Shown here in pieces: positions 34,561 through 43,799 of a DNA stretch of 64,000 bases. The stretch covers positions 186,001 to 250,000 of the forward strand of contig NZ_JAPPRQ010000011.1 in the NCBI RefSeq assembly GCF_026719745.1, in the 5' to 3' direction. Within the stretch, counting starts at the first letter, position 1. The number at the start of each line of letters is the position of its first letter. The DNA is from Clostridium sp. ZS2-4. Lineage in GTDB: Bacteria > Bacillota > Clostridia > Clostridiales > Clostridiaceae. Under the pieces are notes generated by a model, which was not told the origin of the DNA, searched no databases, and saw nothing but the letters and a program-made list of their open reading frames with translations. A program made the translations under genes and the position numbers.

Positions 34561-35937
34561 ATGGAGCAATTAAGCTTTGAAGAAATAGTTAAAGCTGTTG
34601 ATGGGAAAATACACATAAATGGAGAGCTTCATAAATATAATTATTTAAGTACAGATACAAGGAAAATAGGTAAAGACAGTATCTTTGTAGCTCTGAAGGG
34701 TGAAAACTTTAACGGTAATGATTACATTAAGGAAGCCAGTGAAAAGGGAGCTAATCTGTGCATAGTAGATGAAATAAAGTTTGAATTGAAAGAATTAAAT
34801 TCAAACACATCAGTTATTTTAGTTCAAGATACTAAAAAGGCACTACTGGATTTAGCAGAGTATTATAGAAGCAAACTTAGAGTTAAAGTTATAGGAATTA
34901 CAGGATCTACTGGAAAAACTTCAACAAAAGATTTGACAGCAGCAGCTCTAAGTTCACAGTTTAAGGTTTTTAAAACTAAAGGGAATTTTAATAATGAAAT
35001 AGGATTACCTTTAATGATATTTGAACTTGATAACACATATGACATAGCTGTTTTAGAAATGGGAATGAGTGATTTGAGAGAAATTCACAGATTGGCAAAG
35101 ACTGCAAGGCCTGATATTGCTATAATTACTAATATTGGTATATCTCATATAGAAAACTTAAAAACAAGAGAAAATATTCTTAAAGCAAAAATGGAGATAA
35201 CAGATTTCTTTACAGAAGATTGTGTTTTAATATTGAATAATGAAAATGATATGTTATCTACCATAGATGAAGAAAAATATAAGATTGCTAAAATTGGATT
35301 TAACGGTGAAGTGGATTATAAGGCGGAAGACATTGAACTTAATGAGAATAGCATAAAATTTTCTGCATTGGATGGAAAAAATAGAGAAGAATTTTATATA
35401 GAAATTCCGGGAAAACATAATATCTTAAATTCATTATTAGCTATTACTGCTGGAAGGGTTTTAGGCATAGAGTATGACAGGCTTAAGACTGGTATAAAGA
35501 ATCTTAGCGTAACATCCATGAGACTGGATATAGTAAAGTGCGGTGATTTCACTATAATAGATGATTGTTATAATGCTAGTCCAGATTCTATGAAAGCTGC
35601 CTTAGATGTTATGGATACTATAAAAGGGAAAAGAAAAATTGCTGTGCTGGGAACTATGAAAGAACTTGGAGAAGAAGCACATATAGCTCATAAAGAGGTT
35701 GGGGAATATGTATCTAAGATAGGCATTGATGAACTTTTGAGCATTGGGGAATACAGCTTATCTTATAGAGAAGGCTTTAATAATGATAAGAATTTTAAAA
35801 GCTTTAACAATACCAGGGAGGCTGCTAAGTACTTAAAAACCAGTATTGAAAATGAAGATATAGTACTTATTAAGGCTTCTAGAAGTATGAAATTTGAAGA
35901 TATTGTAAAAGAGCTTAAGCTAAAAACTACCAACTAA
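34561..35937 (+). CDS. murF: MurF, UDP-MurNAc-pentapeptide synthetase
   Basis: Adds D-Ala-D-Ala to UDP-MurNAc-tripeptide, finishing the cytoplasmic peptidoglycan precursor. The 458-aa product has the N-terminal uridine-binding region ([20 protein letters not shown]), ATP loop [14 protein letters not shown] (about residues 113-126), NNEIGLPL, and the C-terminal [18 protein letters not shown] follows the murE stop with no gap, so the two are surely co-translated. The next enzyme, MraY, is encoded 13 nt downstream. Confidence 0.97.
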   Translation: MEQLSFEEIVKAVDGKIHINGELHKYNYLSTDTRKIGKDSIFVALKGENFNGNDYIKEASEKGANLCIVDEIKFELKELNSNTSVILVQDTKKALLDLAEYYRSKLRVKVIGITGSTGKTSTKDLTAAALSSQFKVFKTKGNFNNEIGLPLMIFELDNTYDIAVLEMGMSDLREIHRLAKTARPDIAIITNIGISHIENLKTRENILKAKMEITDFFTEDCVLILNNENDMLSTIDEEKYKIAKIGFNGEVDYKAEDIELNENSIKFSALDGKNREEFYIEIPGKHNILNSLLAITAGRVLGIEYDRLKTGIKNLSVTSMRLDIVKCGDFTIIDDCYNASPDSMKAALDVMDTIKGKRKIAVLGTMKELGEEAHIAHKEVGEYVSKIGIDELLSIGEYSLSYREGFNNDKNFKSFNNTREAAKYLKTSIENEDIVLIKASRSMKFEDIVKELKLKTTN

Positions 35938-35950
35938 AGGAGATATAAAA

Positions 35951-36922
35951 ATGAGTTTAATGATATATTCGGTTTTAGTGGCATTCTTAATATCGCTTCT
36001 GCAAGGACCTATATTGATTCCTTTATTGCACAAATTTAAATTTGGTCAAAATATCAGAGAAGAAGGTCCCGAAAGTCACAAGGCCAAGTCTGGAACACCT
36101 ACTATGGGAGGAATAATATTTATATTATCAAGTGTTATTACAATACTTGTTGTTTTGAGAAAACCTGGATATGAGATCTGGTTGGCAATTTTCGCATTTA
36201 TTGGATTTGGAGTTATCGGTCTTATAGATGATTCATTAAAAATCATACATAAGAAAAATGAAGGATTAAGTGCTAAACAAAAAATGGCTTTATTACTTAT
36301 AGTTTCAGCAACCATAGCTTTTTATGGTTACAAAAGTCCTAGTATAGGGAGCAGTATAATAATTCCTTTTACACATAAAACGTTGGATATGGGGATACTT
36401 TATATACCTTTTATAATATTTTATTTTTCTGCTACAACTAATGCTGTGAATTTAACTGACGGATTAGATGGACTTGCTACCAGTGTAACACTTCTTGTAA
36501 TGACTTTTTTCTCAGTAGTAAGTTTTGCTACTGGACATTATACTCTTGCAATATTCTGTGCTGCAGTAGGTGGATCTCTTTTAGGATTTTTAAGATATAA
36601 TGCACATCCTGCACAAATATTTATGGGTGATACTGGTTCATTGGCTTTAGGAGGAGTTGTAGGAGTTGTGGCTATGATATTAAAACTTCCACTACTTATT
36701 ATATTAGTAGGAGGTATATATGTAGCAGAGGCTTTATCTGTAATTCTTCAGGTTACTTCATATAAATCATTTGGGAAAAGAATATTCAAAATGGCACCAC
36801 TGCATCATCACTTTGAATTATGTGGATGGCATGAAACAAAGGTTGTAACAATATTTTTAATTATCACTGTAATATTATGTTTAATAGGATTTTTGTCATT
36901 AATGAATATTTTATCCTTATAA
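35951..36922 (+). CDS. mraY: MraY, phospho-MurNAc-pentapeptide translocase
   Basis: Transfers phospho-MurNAc-pentapeptide to undecaprenyl phosphate to make lipid I in the membrane. The 323-aa product is polytopic, about ten helices, with the conserved [14 protein letters not shown], the aspartates in [34 protein letters not shown] and the HHHFE motif ([11 protein letters not shown]). All are family hallmarks. In the usual dcw order murD would follow; here an FtsW/SpoVE gene does. Confidence 0.98.
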   Translation: MSLMIYSVLVAFLISLLQGPILIPLLHKFKFGQNIREEGPESHKAKSGTPTMGGIIFILSSVITILVVLRKPGYEIWLAIFAFIGFGVIGLIDDSLKIIHKKNEGLSAKQKMALLLIVSATIAFYGYKSPSIGSSIIIPFTHKTLDMGILYIPFIIFYFSATTNAVNLTDGLDGLATSVTLLVMTFFSVVSFATGHYTLAIFCAAVGGSLLGFLRYNAHPAQIFMGDTGSLALGGVVGVVAMILKLPLLIILVGGIYVAEALSVILQVTSYKSFGKRIFKMAPLHHHFELCGWHETKVVTIFLIITVILCLIGFLSLMNILSL

Positions 36923-36946
36923 GCAATTTAAATAGGAGGATATATT

Positions 36947-38059
36947 ATGAAAAAACCCAAAGCAAAAATGGGTCAAGTTGATTTTATAATGTTCGTTACA
37001 ATAATGGTCTTGGTTGCTGTTGGAATAGTAATGGTATATAGTGCCAGTTCTTATACAGCATTACATAGTAAAATGTATAAAAACGATGATATGTATTTTC
37101 TGAAAAAGCAAGGTTTATGGGCTATTATAGGTATAACAAGCATGATAATTGCAGAAAAATTTGATTACCATAAAATTAAAGATAAGACAGGTTTGATAAT
37201 GATTGGAACCATTATTTTGCTTTTAGCAGTATTTGTTTTCCCTTCTAATCATGGTGCAAGAAGGTGGATTTACCTTCCAGGAGGCGCTTCTATTCAGCCT
37301 TCAGAAATAGCCAAGTATGCTGTAGTTTTGTATATGGCAAAAAGTATTGAAAATAAAGGTGAAAGAATAAAGAACTTTAAATATGGAATTATGCCATATT
37401 TAGTGGTTTCGGGCTTTTATGCTGGACTAGTATTACTAGAGAAAAACTTGAGTATAGCATCAGTAATTATGATTGTTACCATAATAGTATTGTTTTCTTC
37501 TGGATGTAAAAAGAAACATTTGGCTTTTGTATTGTTATTGGTAGTTGCAGCGGGAGTTGCTGGTATTGTATTAGAACCTTACAGAATGAAACGATTTGTG
37601 AGTTTTTTGAATCCTTGGGAAGACCCTAGAGGGGATGGATATCAGCTTATTCAATCTCTTTTAGCTTTAGGCTCAGGTGGAATATTAGGAACTGGTTTGG
37701 GACAATCAAGACAAAAGTGTTATTATATACCAGAACCGCATAATGACTTTATATTTTCAATAATAGGTGAGGAATTAGGACTTGTAGGATGCATTGCTAT
37801 TATTACTTTATTTTTAGTGTTTATATGGAGAGGCATAAGAACTGCAATTAGGGCTAAGGATGTATATGGAACAATATTGGCTATTGGTATAACAGCTGTA
37901 ATTGCTATTCAAGCTATTATAAATATTGCGGTTGTAACAGGTTCAATGCCTGTTACAGGGGTACCACTGCCATTTATAAGCTATGGGGGTTCCTCTTTAG
38001 TGTTCAATTTAATAGCTATGGGAATATTACTCAATATATCAAGACAGACAAGCAACTAA
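36947..38059 (+). CDS. spoVE: SEDS peptidoglycan polymerase (FtsW/SpoVE)
   Basis: A SEDS-family glycosyltransferase that polymerises lipid II, working with a class B PBP such as the one encoded three genes upstream. The 370-aa product has about ten membrane segments, the early VGIVMVYSASSY, the QPSEIAKYAVVLYMAK loop, a hydrophobic middle, EPHNDFIFSIIGEELG and the end PLPFISYGGSSLVFNLIAMG. Whether it is the septal FtsW or the sporulation SpoVE is not decidable from sequence; both are possible. The gene overlaps a terminator hairpin at its stop codon. Confidence 0.93.
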   Translation: MKKPKAKMGQVDFIMFVTIMVLVAVGIVMVYSASSYTALHSKMYKNDDMYFLKKQGLWAIIGITSMIIAEKFDYHKIKDKTGLIMIGTIILLLAVFVFPSNHGARRWIYLPGGASIQPSEIAKYAVVLYMAKSIENKGERIKNFKYGIMPYLVVSGFYAGLVLLEKNLSIASVIMIVTIIVLFSSGCKKKHLAFVLLLVVAAGVAGIVLEPYRMKRFVSFLNPWEDPRGDGYQLIQSLLALGSGGILGTGLGQSRQKCYYIPEPHNDFIFSIIGEELGLVGCIAIITLFLVFIWRGIRTAIRAKDVYGTILAIGITAVIAIQAIINIAVVTGSMPVTGVPLPFISYGGSSLVFNLIAMGILLNISRQTSN

Positions 38060-38091
38060 AATACAGCATTGCTTATGCAGTGCTGTATTTT
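38058..38091 (+). terminator. Terminator after spoVE
   Basis: An 11-bp stem AAAATACAGCA (38058-38068) and TGCTGTATTTT (38081-38091) with further inner pairing (TGC/GCA) around a TTAT loop. The left arm begins inside the spoVE stop codon. It separates the precursor-synthesis genes from the divIB group. Confidence 0.85.
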
Positions 38092-38193
38092 ACTATATTA
38101 ATTTAATTAAAAAAAATATTAAATCCGTTTAATCCTAATACATTATGTGGTATTATATAGATGTATACTATAAAAAAAATTGAGAGGGAAAGT

Positions 38194-38976
38194 ATGGCTA
38201 TGAGTTTGAAATTAGGCAATAATTCTAAAAATGAGTTAATAGAGAAAAGAAGAAAAAAAATAAGAATGAAAAGGTATATAACAATTATTGTCATACTAAT
38301 AGCTGTAGTGGTAACTTTATGTTTGAAATTATCTTATTTCAATATTAAGGATATAAAGGTTTTGAATAATAGAAATATAGGTTCGGAAGAAATAAAAAAA
38401 TTATCACAAATTAATTTGGGAGAGAACATATTCTACTTAAACTTAAGAAAGAATAGAACAGCAATTTTATCTAATCCGTATATACTTAAGGCAGATATAA
38501 AAAGAAAGCTTCCAAATAAAATTAATATATATGTTGAAGAAAGAACAGCAGTATTCTATGTAAAACAAAATGATAAATATTTGGTAATTGATGAAAAAGG
38601 AATTGTTTTAGAAGAAAAAAGTTCAATAAATGGAATGAAATTGATTAATTTAGAGGGATTTCAAGGAAAGAATTATAAGGTTGGAGAAGTACTGGATAAT
38701 AGCAATGTAAGGAAGCTTCAGATTATAAATAATATTACTGAATTGATAAAAAGCCTGAAGGATGGAATACCTGAGCCATCTATAGTTGATATTAAAGATT
38801 TAACAGATATAAAATTATATTATGGCAATATGATGGTTAAACTTGGGACAAGTGATGAATTACAAAAAAAGCTTAATAGAGCTATTAATACTTTAGTTTA
38901 TAATAAGTTAATAGGTAAAAAGGGGTATATAGATGTGAGTTTTAAAGGAAGCCCTGTATTTTTTATAGAAAACTAG
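38194..38976 (+). CDS. ftsQ: DivIB/FtsQ cell-division protein
   Basis: Bitopic divisome protein that binds FtsL and DivIC. A basic cytoplasmic N-terminus is followed by one membrane helix (YITIIVILIAVVVTLCLKL), the POTRA domain (FNIKDIKVLNNRNIGSEEI, then LGENIFYLNLRK and NPYILKADIKRKLPNKI), and the FtsQ beta domain to the end. I place the start at ATG 38194 (260 aa), 5 nt after GAGGG; an upstream ATG at 38161 has no ribosome binding site, and ATG 38200 is a close alternative. It follows a terminator, so a promoter should lie in 38092-38190, but I could not identify one. Confidence 0.9.
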   Translation: MAMSLKLGNNSKNELIEKRRKKIRMKRYITIIVILIAVVVTLCLKLSYFNIKDIKVLNNRNIGSEEIKKLSQINLGENIFYLNLRKNRTAILSNPYILKADIKRKLPNKINIYVEERTAVFYVKQNDKYLVIDEKGIVLEEKSSINGMKLINLEGFQGKNYKVGEVLDNSNVRKLQIINNITELIKSLKDGIPEPSIVDIKDLTDIKLYYGNMMVKLGTSDELQKKLNRAINTLVYNKLIGKKGYIDVSFKGSPVFFIEN

Positions 38977-38987
38977 GAGGACCTACT

Positions 38988-39704
38988 ATGAAAAAAAATC
39001 GTTCACAGATTTCTGTAGGGATAGTATGTATTTTATTAGGCTTTATGATTACATATCAATTAAAGTCTATAGCTAGGCAGCGAAAAAGTATTGACCAAGA
39101 TACAAATGTTGCACAGATTACCCTTGAAATCGAACAGTTGAAAAAACAAAAAGAAAATATGGAGAAAAAAATAAATGAACTTCAAACTCAAATTAAAAAC
39201 TATGAAAATGCAGCAGCCAGCAATGATGAAATAACTAAGGAAATAGTTGGAAAACTGGAGGATACAAGAATTCTTACAGGTAGTGTAGATGTTCAAGGAG
39301 AAGGTGTTGTATTGTATATTACACCTCAAAATACACTATTTAATACTAACGCTGAAGCTCCAGCCATAGTTGACAGTGATTTGTTGAGAATTGTAAATGA
39401 ATTAAATGCTGCAGATGCAGAAGCTATATCAATTAATGATATTAGAATTACGTCAAGAACGGGTATAAGAAATGCTAGTAAATATATTACTATAAATGAG
39501 GAGAGAATTTCACCGTATAAACGTATAACTATAAAGGCTATTGGAAATAAAGCCAAACTAAAGGGTGCACTAGAATTTCCAGGAGTACTTGATAGTGGAT
39601 TTTCAGGGTGTGACATAAAATATGACTTTATTGATAATGTGGAAATTTACAAATATGATAAAAGCCTTAAATTCGAGTATGCAAAACCTATAAAAAATAA
39701 ATAG
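38988..39704 (+). CDS. DUF881 protein (YlxW/YlxX-like), first copy
   Basis: Function unknown. Proteins of this family flank sbp near divIB in Bacillus and clostridia and are thought to be membrane-anchored. The 238-aa product has an N-terminal membrane helix (about residues 8-25), a coiled coil (about 38-72, KKQKENMEKKINELQTQI) and the DUF881 domain with VDVQGEGVVLYI, VNELNAADAEAISINDIRI and KGALEFPGVLD. ATG 38988 follows AGGAGG. Confidence 0.92.
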   Translation: MKKNRSQISVGIVCILLGFMITYQLKSIARQRKSIDQDTNVAQITLEIEQLKKQKENMEKKINELQTQIKNYENAAASNDEITKEIVGKLEDTRILTGSVDVQGEGVVLYITPQNTLFNTNAEAPAIVDSDLLRIVNELNAADAEAISINDIRITSRTGIRNASKYITINEERISPYKRITIKAIGNKAKLKGALEFPGVLDSGFSGCDIKYDFIDNVEIYKYDKSLKFEYAKPIKNK

Positions 39705-39715
39705 AGGTGTTTTAG

Positions 39716-40054
39716 ATGGTAATATTTATTGGATTGTTGATTGGAACTATAATTGGAATATTTTGGGATATAAATATTCCAATAAGGTTTTCACCTTATT
39801 TATCAGTTGCAATTTTTGCTTGTCTTGATTCTGTATTTGGTGCAATAAAGGCATCTATTGATAAAAAGTATAGAACAGATATATTTATTTCAGGTTTTTT
39901 TGGTAATGCTGTCTTGGCAGCAGCTCTTACATATTTGGGAGATAAATTAGGCATGCCTATATATTTAGCTGCTGTTATTGTATTCGGTGAAAGAATATTT
40001 AATAATTTTGCTGCAGTAAGACGATTATTATTAGAAAGAGCTAAGTCACATTAA
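39716..40054 (+). CDS. sbp: Small basic membrane protein Sbp (DUF1290)
   Basis: A 112-aa polytopic protein of unknown function conserved near the division genes of Firmicutes (Bacillus sbp). Membrane segments are at about residues 2-18, 24-42, 56-76 and 80-95; the conserved part includes YLSVAIFACLDSVFGAIKA and FISGFFGNAVLAAALTYLGD. It lies between two DUF881 genes, a fixed arrangement in this phylum. Confidence 0.92.
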   Translation: MVIFIGLLIGTIIGIFWDINIPIRFSPYLSVAIFACLDSVFGAIKASIDKKYRTDIFISGFFGNAVLAAALTYLGDKLGMPIYLAAVIVFGERIFNNFAAVRRLLLERAKSH

Positions 40055-40066
40055 TGAGGTGAGTAA

Positions 40067-40804
40067 ATGAAAACAAATGAAGCAACCATATTTGTTTTTA
40101 TTGCTTCTATAATTATAGGGGTACTAATTTCATCAAACATGAATTTAAAAAAGATAAATAATAAAGTTTTTTTAACGCCAGCTGAATATCAAGAAGCCTA
40201 TGATTATGTTAACAAATTAAATAAGGATATTTCCAATTTACAAGAGGAATATTATAAAGAACATAAAAAATTAGAAAAATATCTTGAAAATCAGAATGAT
40301 AAATTTCATATAATAGAAGAAATGAATAAGGAAATTTTCAGTAACCAAATGACCTTAGGCAATATAGATGTTGAAGGAGAAGGCGTAGTTATAAAGATAA
40401 AGGATGCCAGTAACAATTTTTGGGGAAACGTAATAGACCCCGTTGATCAAAAAGCAGGTATTATTCATGATGAAGATATAATCAGTTTAATTAATGAATT
40501 AAAGATTGCTGGAGCAGAAGTGATATCCATAAATGGTTATAGAATTATTGATGGAACAGACATCTTTTGCTGGGGAGCCTTTATTGAACTGGATGGAATA
40601 AAGATACCGGCGCCCTTTAATATAAATGCAATTGGAAATAGTGATAAATTATACAGTTATATGATATCGGACGTTGGGTATCTAAGCTTTTTAAAACACA
40701 GGGGTATAGATGTAAACATAATAAAGACAGATAAAATAAAAATTTTAGCTAATGAAGGAAAATTAGAAAATAAATATATGAGAGAAATTAAAAAGAAAAA
40801 ATAA
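40067..40804 (+). CDS. DUF881 protein (YlxW/YlxX-like), second copy
   Basis: A paralogue of the DUF881 protein encoded two genes upstream. The 245-aa product has an N-terminal membrane helix (about residues 8-24), a coiled coil (about 45-90) and the domain core NIDVEGEGVVIKI, IISLINELKIAGAEVISING and INAIGNSDKLYSYMI. The function is unknown. Clostridial clusters often carry ftsZ close to this gene; here yggS follows directly after 25 nt. Confidence 0.9.
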   Translation: MKTNEATIFVFIASIIIGVLISSNMNLKKINNKVFLTPAEYQEAYDYVNKLNKDISNLQEEYYKEHKKLEKYLENQNDKFHIIEEMNKEIFSNQMTLGNIDVEGEGVVIKIKDASNNFWGNVIDPVDQKAGIIHDEDIISLINELKIAGAEVISINGYRIIDGTDIFCWGAFIELDGIKIPAPFNINAIGNSDKLYSYMISDVGYLSFLKHRGIDVNIIKTDKIKILANEGKLENKYMREIKKKK

Positions 40805-40829
40805 TTTTAAAAGTAAGGGGTAGATAAAG

Positions 40830-41495
40830 TTGAGTATAGCAGAGAATATTAGCAATATAGAAAATCAATTATCAGAAAATGTTACCCTGATTTCTGTTTC
40901 AAAAACTAGAACCCTTGAAGAGTTAGAAGAAGCTTATATAGCTGGAGCAAGAGATTTTGGGGAAAATAAGGTTCAAGAACTGGTGGAGAAAACGGAAGAA
41001 TTTCATTCAGATGTCAGATGGCATTTGATTGGACACTTGCAGAGAAATAAAGTAAAGTACATTGTGGGAAAAGTTCATTTAATTCATTCTTTGGACAGTA
41101 TAAAACTCCTTGAAGAAATTGAAAGCAAATATGCTGCTCATGAGAAAATTGCTAATGTGCTGATTCAAATCAATATAGGAAGAGATCCTAACAAGTCAGG
41201 CGTTTTAGTAGAAGATTTAGAACAATTGATAAATGTTTGTGAGAAGTGCAATAATGTTAAAGTTAAAGGTCTTATGACTATAATTCCAAAGGGAGATGAA
41301 GAGTGCAGCAGAAAATTATTTAAAAAAATGAAAAAAATTTATGATGATTTGGCTGGAAAACAGTATGATAACATTAAGATGAAATACTTATCTATGGGAA
41401 TGACTGGAGACTACAAGATAGCTGTTTCAGAGGGAGCAAATATGGTAAGAGTAGGCGAAGGTATATTTGGAAAGAGAGTATATAAAAATATTTAG
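40830..41495 (+). CDS. PLP homeostasis protein, YggS/YlmE family
   Basis: Binds pyridoxal 5'-phosphate and buffers the vitamin B6 and amino-acid pools; it has no known catalytic activity. The 221-aa product has the PLP-lysine motif LISVSKTRTLEEL, then GARDFGENKVQELVEK, WHLIGHLQRNKVKYI, GLMTIIPKG, LSMGMTGDYKIAVSEGANMV and RVGEGIFGKR. Start TTG 40830 follows AAGGGG. In Firmicutes it commonly precedes sepF, as here. Confidence 0.95.
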   Translation: MSIAENISNIENQLSENVTLISVSKTRTLEELEEAYIAGARDFGENKVQELVEKTEEFHSDVRWHLIGHLQRNKVKYIVGKVHLIHSLDSIKLLEEIESKYAAHEKIANVLIQINIGRDPNKSGVLVEDLEQLINVCEKCNNVKVKGLMTIIPKGDEECSRKLFKKMKKIYDDLAGKQYDNIKMKYLSMGMTGDYKIAVSEGANMVRVGEGIFGKRVYKNI

Positions 41496-41507
41496 GAGGG
41501 GTATAAT

Positions 41508-41969
41508 ATGTCAGGAAAGGTAATGAATAAATTAATGGGTTTTTTAGGATTAGAGGATGAGGTTGATGAAATAGAAGAATTCGAAGATGAAATTGCATCA
41601 GATGAAGAACAGCCAATTGATAATATTTTTAATTCTTCAAAACATAAAATGCAAAATAATAAGGTTGTAAGTATTCATGCTGCAACTAGTGCAAAAATTG
41701 TAATAGTTAAGCCTTCTAACTATGATGAAGCTATAGAGATGTGTGACAATCTAAAAAATAGAAAGATTGTAGTAATGAATATGACTACGTTAGAATCAAA
41801 AGTGGCTCAAAGGCTTTTAGACTTTATGGCTGGAGCTAGTTATGCGCTTGCCGGTTCTCTTGAAGAAATTGAGAAAGGGGTATATATTCTTTCGCCATCA
41901 AATGTTGAAATATCCAATGAATTGAAAGATGAATTGAGTAGTAAGGGACTAATAAATTGGAGTAAATAA
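41508..41969 (+). CDS. sepF: SepF, cell-division protein
   Basis: SepF anchors and bundles FtsZ at the membrane and can replace FtsA in function, which is notable because no ftsA lies in this cluster. The 153-aa product starts with a short amphipathic, membrane-binding-type helix ([13 protein letters not shown]), an acidic linker (about residues 16-45) and the folded SepF domain ([20 protein letters not shown], then [20 protein letters not shown] and YILSPSNV). ATG 41508 follows GGAGGGG. Confidence 0.96.
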   Translation: MSGKVMNKLMGFLGLEDEVDEIEEFEDEIASDEEQPIDNIFNSSKHKMQNNKVVSIHAATSAKIVIVKPSNYDEAIEMCDNLKNRKIVVMNMTTLESKVAQRLLDFMAGASYALAGSLEEIEKGVYILSPSNVEISNELKDELSSKGLINWSK

Positions 41970-41983
41970 GACAGGAGGGTAAA

Positions 41984-42253
41984 ATGATATTCATTCTTAG
42001 AAATGCTTTTAACTTGTTGTTTGAATTGTTAGAAATTTTAATTTTAATTGATGTGGTTCTTTCATGGGTTTATAGAGGAAGAAATTCAATAACTGAAGTA
42101 ATACATATATTTACTGAACCTTTTTTAGCTCCAGGAAGAAAAGTGCAAGAAAAGTTTATTCAAGGACTTCCAGTAGATTTATCTCCTATATTTGGGTTGT
42201 TTTTTATCAAGATATTACGAACTGTTGTTAATGCAATTTTGGGGATATTATAA
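41984..42253 (+). CDS. ylmG: YggT-family membrane protein (YlmG)
   Basis: An 89-aa membrane protein with two helices (about residues 4-28 and 66-88) and the family motif DVVLSWVYRGRN with EPFLAPGRKV. The family is linked to division and nucleoid organisation in bacteria and chloroplasts, but no biochemical role is known. It sits between sepF and ylmH as in Bacillus. ATG 41984 follows AGGAGGG. Confidence 0.93.
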   Translation: MIFILRNAFNLLFELLEILILIDVVLSWVYRGRNSITEVIHIFTEPFLAPGRKVQEKFIQGLPVDLSPIFGLFFIKILRTVVNAILGIL

Positions 42254-42256
42254 ATT

Positions 42257-43039
42257 ATGAACAAAAAGGAGTTTTTAGCCAGCGTGCCGTATGAAGATAA
42301 AGTAGTTTTATCAAGTATTTATGATAAAATTACACTTTGTACAAGGATTAAAAAATCTTTATATTTGAATGAGTTTTATCCACCAAGTATATGGAAACCA
42401 CTAAAAAATATAAATAATCTATTGGATTGTAACATAAGTAATTTTGGCATATTTGAAGAAAGTGACAGAAGAGCTATTTCAATTTTAGTTGAAGATGAGA
42501 TTGAAGATTTAAATGAATATCCCATAGAATTAATAAGAATTAATAACAAGTCATCTTTTTCAAATTTAGTTCATTCAGATTTTTTGGGAGCTTTAATGTC
42601 ATTGGGAATCAAGAGAGAAAAATTCGGAGACTTAATTGTTGAAAATCAGAGTTGCTATGTTCCCGTTTGCAGTGAAATTTCACACTATGTAAAAGAAAAT
42701 CTAATTAAGATTGGAAAATCTCCATGTATTGTTGATATACTTGATATTAATGAAAGTATAATTCCTCAATATAAATTTGAAGAGAAAGATATAATTGCTA
42801 CCTCAATGAGAGCTGACTGTGTCATTTCAGCCTTATGCAATATATCAAGGAGTGCTTGCGTTGATATAATCAATAAAGGGAAAGTGCTTGTAGATTATCA
42901 AAAAATAAATAATAAAGATTATTGTATTAATGAAGAAGCAATTATTACTGTAAGAGGATATGGAAAATTTAGAGTTTTAGAAAAAATGGGAAAGACAAAA
43001 AGAGAAAGATGCAAAATAAAGGTAAAAAAATACATATGA
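42257..43039 (+). CDS. ylmH: YlmH, S4-domain RNA-binding protein
   Basis: The family binds RNA through an S4 domain and in Bacillus acts in ribosome-associated quality control, helping RqcH/RqcP-type tail synthesis; RqcH is encoded 5 kb downstream here. The 260-aa product has an N-terminal domain (FYPPSIWKPLKNI) and a C-terminal S4 domain with SRSACVDIINKGKVLVDYQ and VRGYGKFRV. Spacing to the ribosome binding site (GGGG 13 nt upstream) is long, so initiation may depend on coupling with ylmG, three bases upstream. Confidence 0.9.
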   Translation: MNKKEFLASVPYEDKVVLSSIYDKITLCTRIKKSLYLNEFYPPSIWKPLKNINNLLDCNISNFGIFEESDRRAISILVEDEIEDLNEYPIELIRINNKSSFSNLVHSDFLGALMSLGIKREKFGDLIVENQSCYVPVCSEISHYVKENLIKIGKSPCIVDILDINESIIPQYKFEEKDIIATSMRADCVISALCNISRSACVDIINKGKVLVDYQKINNKDYCINEEAIITVRGYGKFRVLEKMGKTKRERCKIKVKKYI

Positions 43040-43055
43040 GCATGGGGTGGTTAAG

Positions 43056-43661
43056 GTGATAATTACATCAATGGACATAAATAATAAGGAATTTAAAAAG
43101 TCCCTAAGAGGTTACGATTGTGATGAAGTTGATGAATTCTTAGATAAGCTTGGAGAAGATTATGAGACTTTATATAAAGAAAATTCATTTTTAAAAGAAA
43201 AACTAGAGTTGATGGAAGAAAAGATAAATCATTATTCAAAAATAGAGACAACAATTCAAAACACCTTGTTGTTGGCACAAAATGCAGCAGAACAAGCAAG
43301 AGAAACTGCTCAAAATGAAGCAGAGTTAATTGTAAAAAAAGCAAATGATTCTGCTCAAAACATAATCAATAAAGCACATAATGATGTGGTAAAGATTAAT
43401 GAAGATTATGATAATTTAAAACAAGAGTTTTTAAAATTTAGAGCTAAATTTAAAAATTTTATGAAGGCACAAATAGATACTTTTAACAGCCTGGAAAATG
43501 ATTTTATTAAAAATTATAATGTAGGAAATGCTGTAGAGACTGCAGAGGTATCTGACATTCCTGTTAAAGCTAAAGAAATTGTAGAGGAACCATCTAGTAT
43601 AACAGAGTATCCTGATGATGATTTAGATTTAATTAAAAGTTTTTTTGCTAAAGAGGATTAG
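43056..43661 (+). CDS. divIVA: DivIVA, cell-pole and septum scaffold
   Basis: A coiled-coil protein that senses negative membrane curvature at poles and septa and positions partners. The N-terminal membrane-binding domain is SMDINNKEFKKSLRGYDCDE with VDEFLDKLGEDYE; coiled coils fill about residues 30-150, and an acidic tail ends the protein. I choose GTG 43056 (201 aa) because the family begins with M-x-(I/L)-T-x-x-D-I and GGGTGG lies 5 nt upstream; GTG 43047 and ATG 43071 are in frame. A strong terminator follows. Confidence 0.93.
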   Translation: MIITSMDINNKEFKKSLRGYDCDEVDEFLDKLGEDYETLYKENSFLKEKLELMEEKINHYSKIETTIQNTLLLAQNAAEQARETAQNEAELIVKKANDSAQNIINKAHNDVVKINEDYDNLKQEFLKFRAKFKNFMKAQIDTFNSLENDFIKNYNVGNAVETAEVSDIPVKAKEIVEEPSSITEYPDDDLDLIKSFFAKED

Positions 43662-43666
43662 TATAT

Positions 43667-43698
43667 ATCTCACTCAAAGAGTGAGATTTTCTTGTTTT
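43667..43698 (+). terminator. Terminator after divIVA
   Basis: Perfect 9-bp stem ATCTCACTC (43667-43675) and GAGTGAGAT (43679-43687) with an AAA loop, then TTTTCTTGTTTT. It ends the yggS-divIVA transcript. Confidence 0.92.
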
Positions 43699-43716
43699 AC
43701 GTAAATTTTAGCATTA

Positions 43717-43745
43717 TTGACAATGAAAAATTATTACTGTATGCT
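43717..43745 (+). promoter_or_regulatory. Sigma-A promoter of mtnN-aroF
   Basis: TTGACA (43717-43722), a perfect -35 box, is 17 nt from TATGCT (43740-43745), a four-of-six -10 box. The -10 box lies inside the left half of a 40-bp palindrome. The transcript would start near 43752, about 48 nt before the mtnN start. Confidence 0.8.
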
Positions 43746-43768
43746 TATATAAGCATACAGTAATAATT
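43729..43768. promoter_or_regulatory. 40-bp perfect palindrome, probable operator of mtnN-aroF
   Basis: Half-site TTATTACTGTATGCTTAT (43731-43748) is followed with no spacer by its exact reverse complement; the match extends two more bases on each side, giving 43729-43768. It spans the -10 box and the expected start site. That location fits a repressor-binding site; a 20-bp hairpin at the very 5' end of the mRNA is the alternative. It has no T tract, so it is not a simple terminator. Confidence 0.7.
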
Positions 43769-43799
43769 TGATAAATTTTATTTTGGAAGGAGAATAAAT

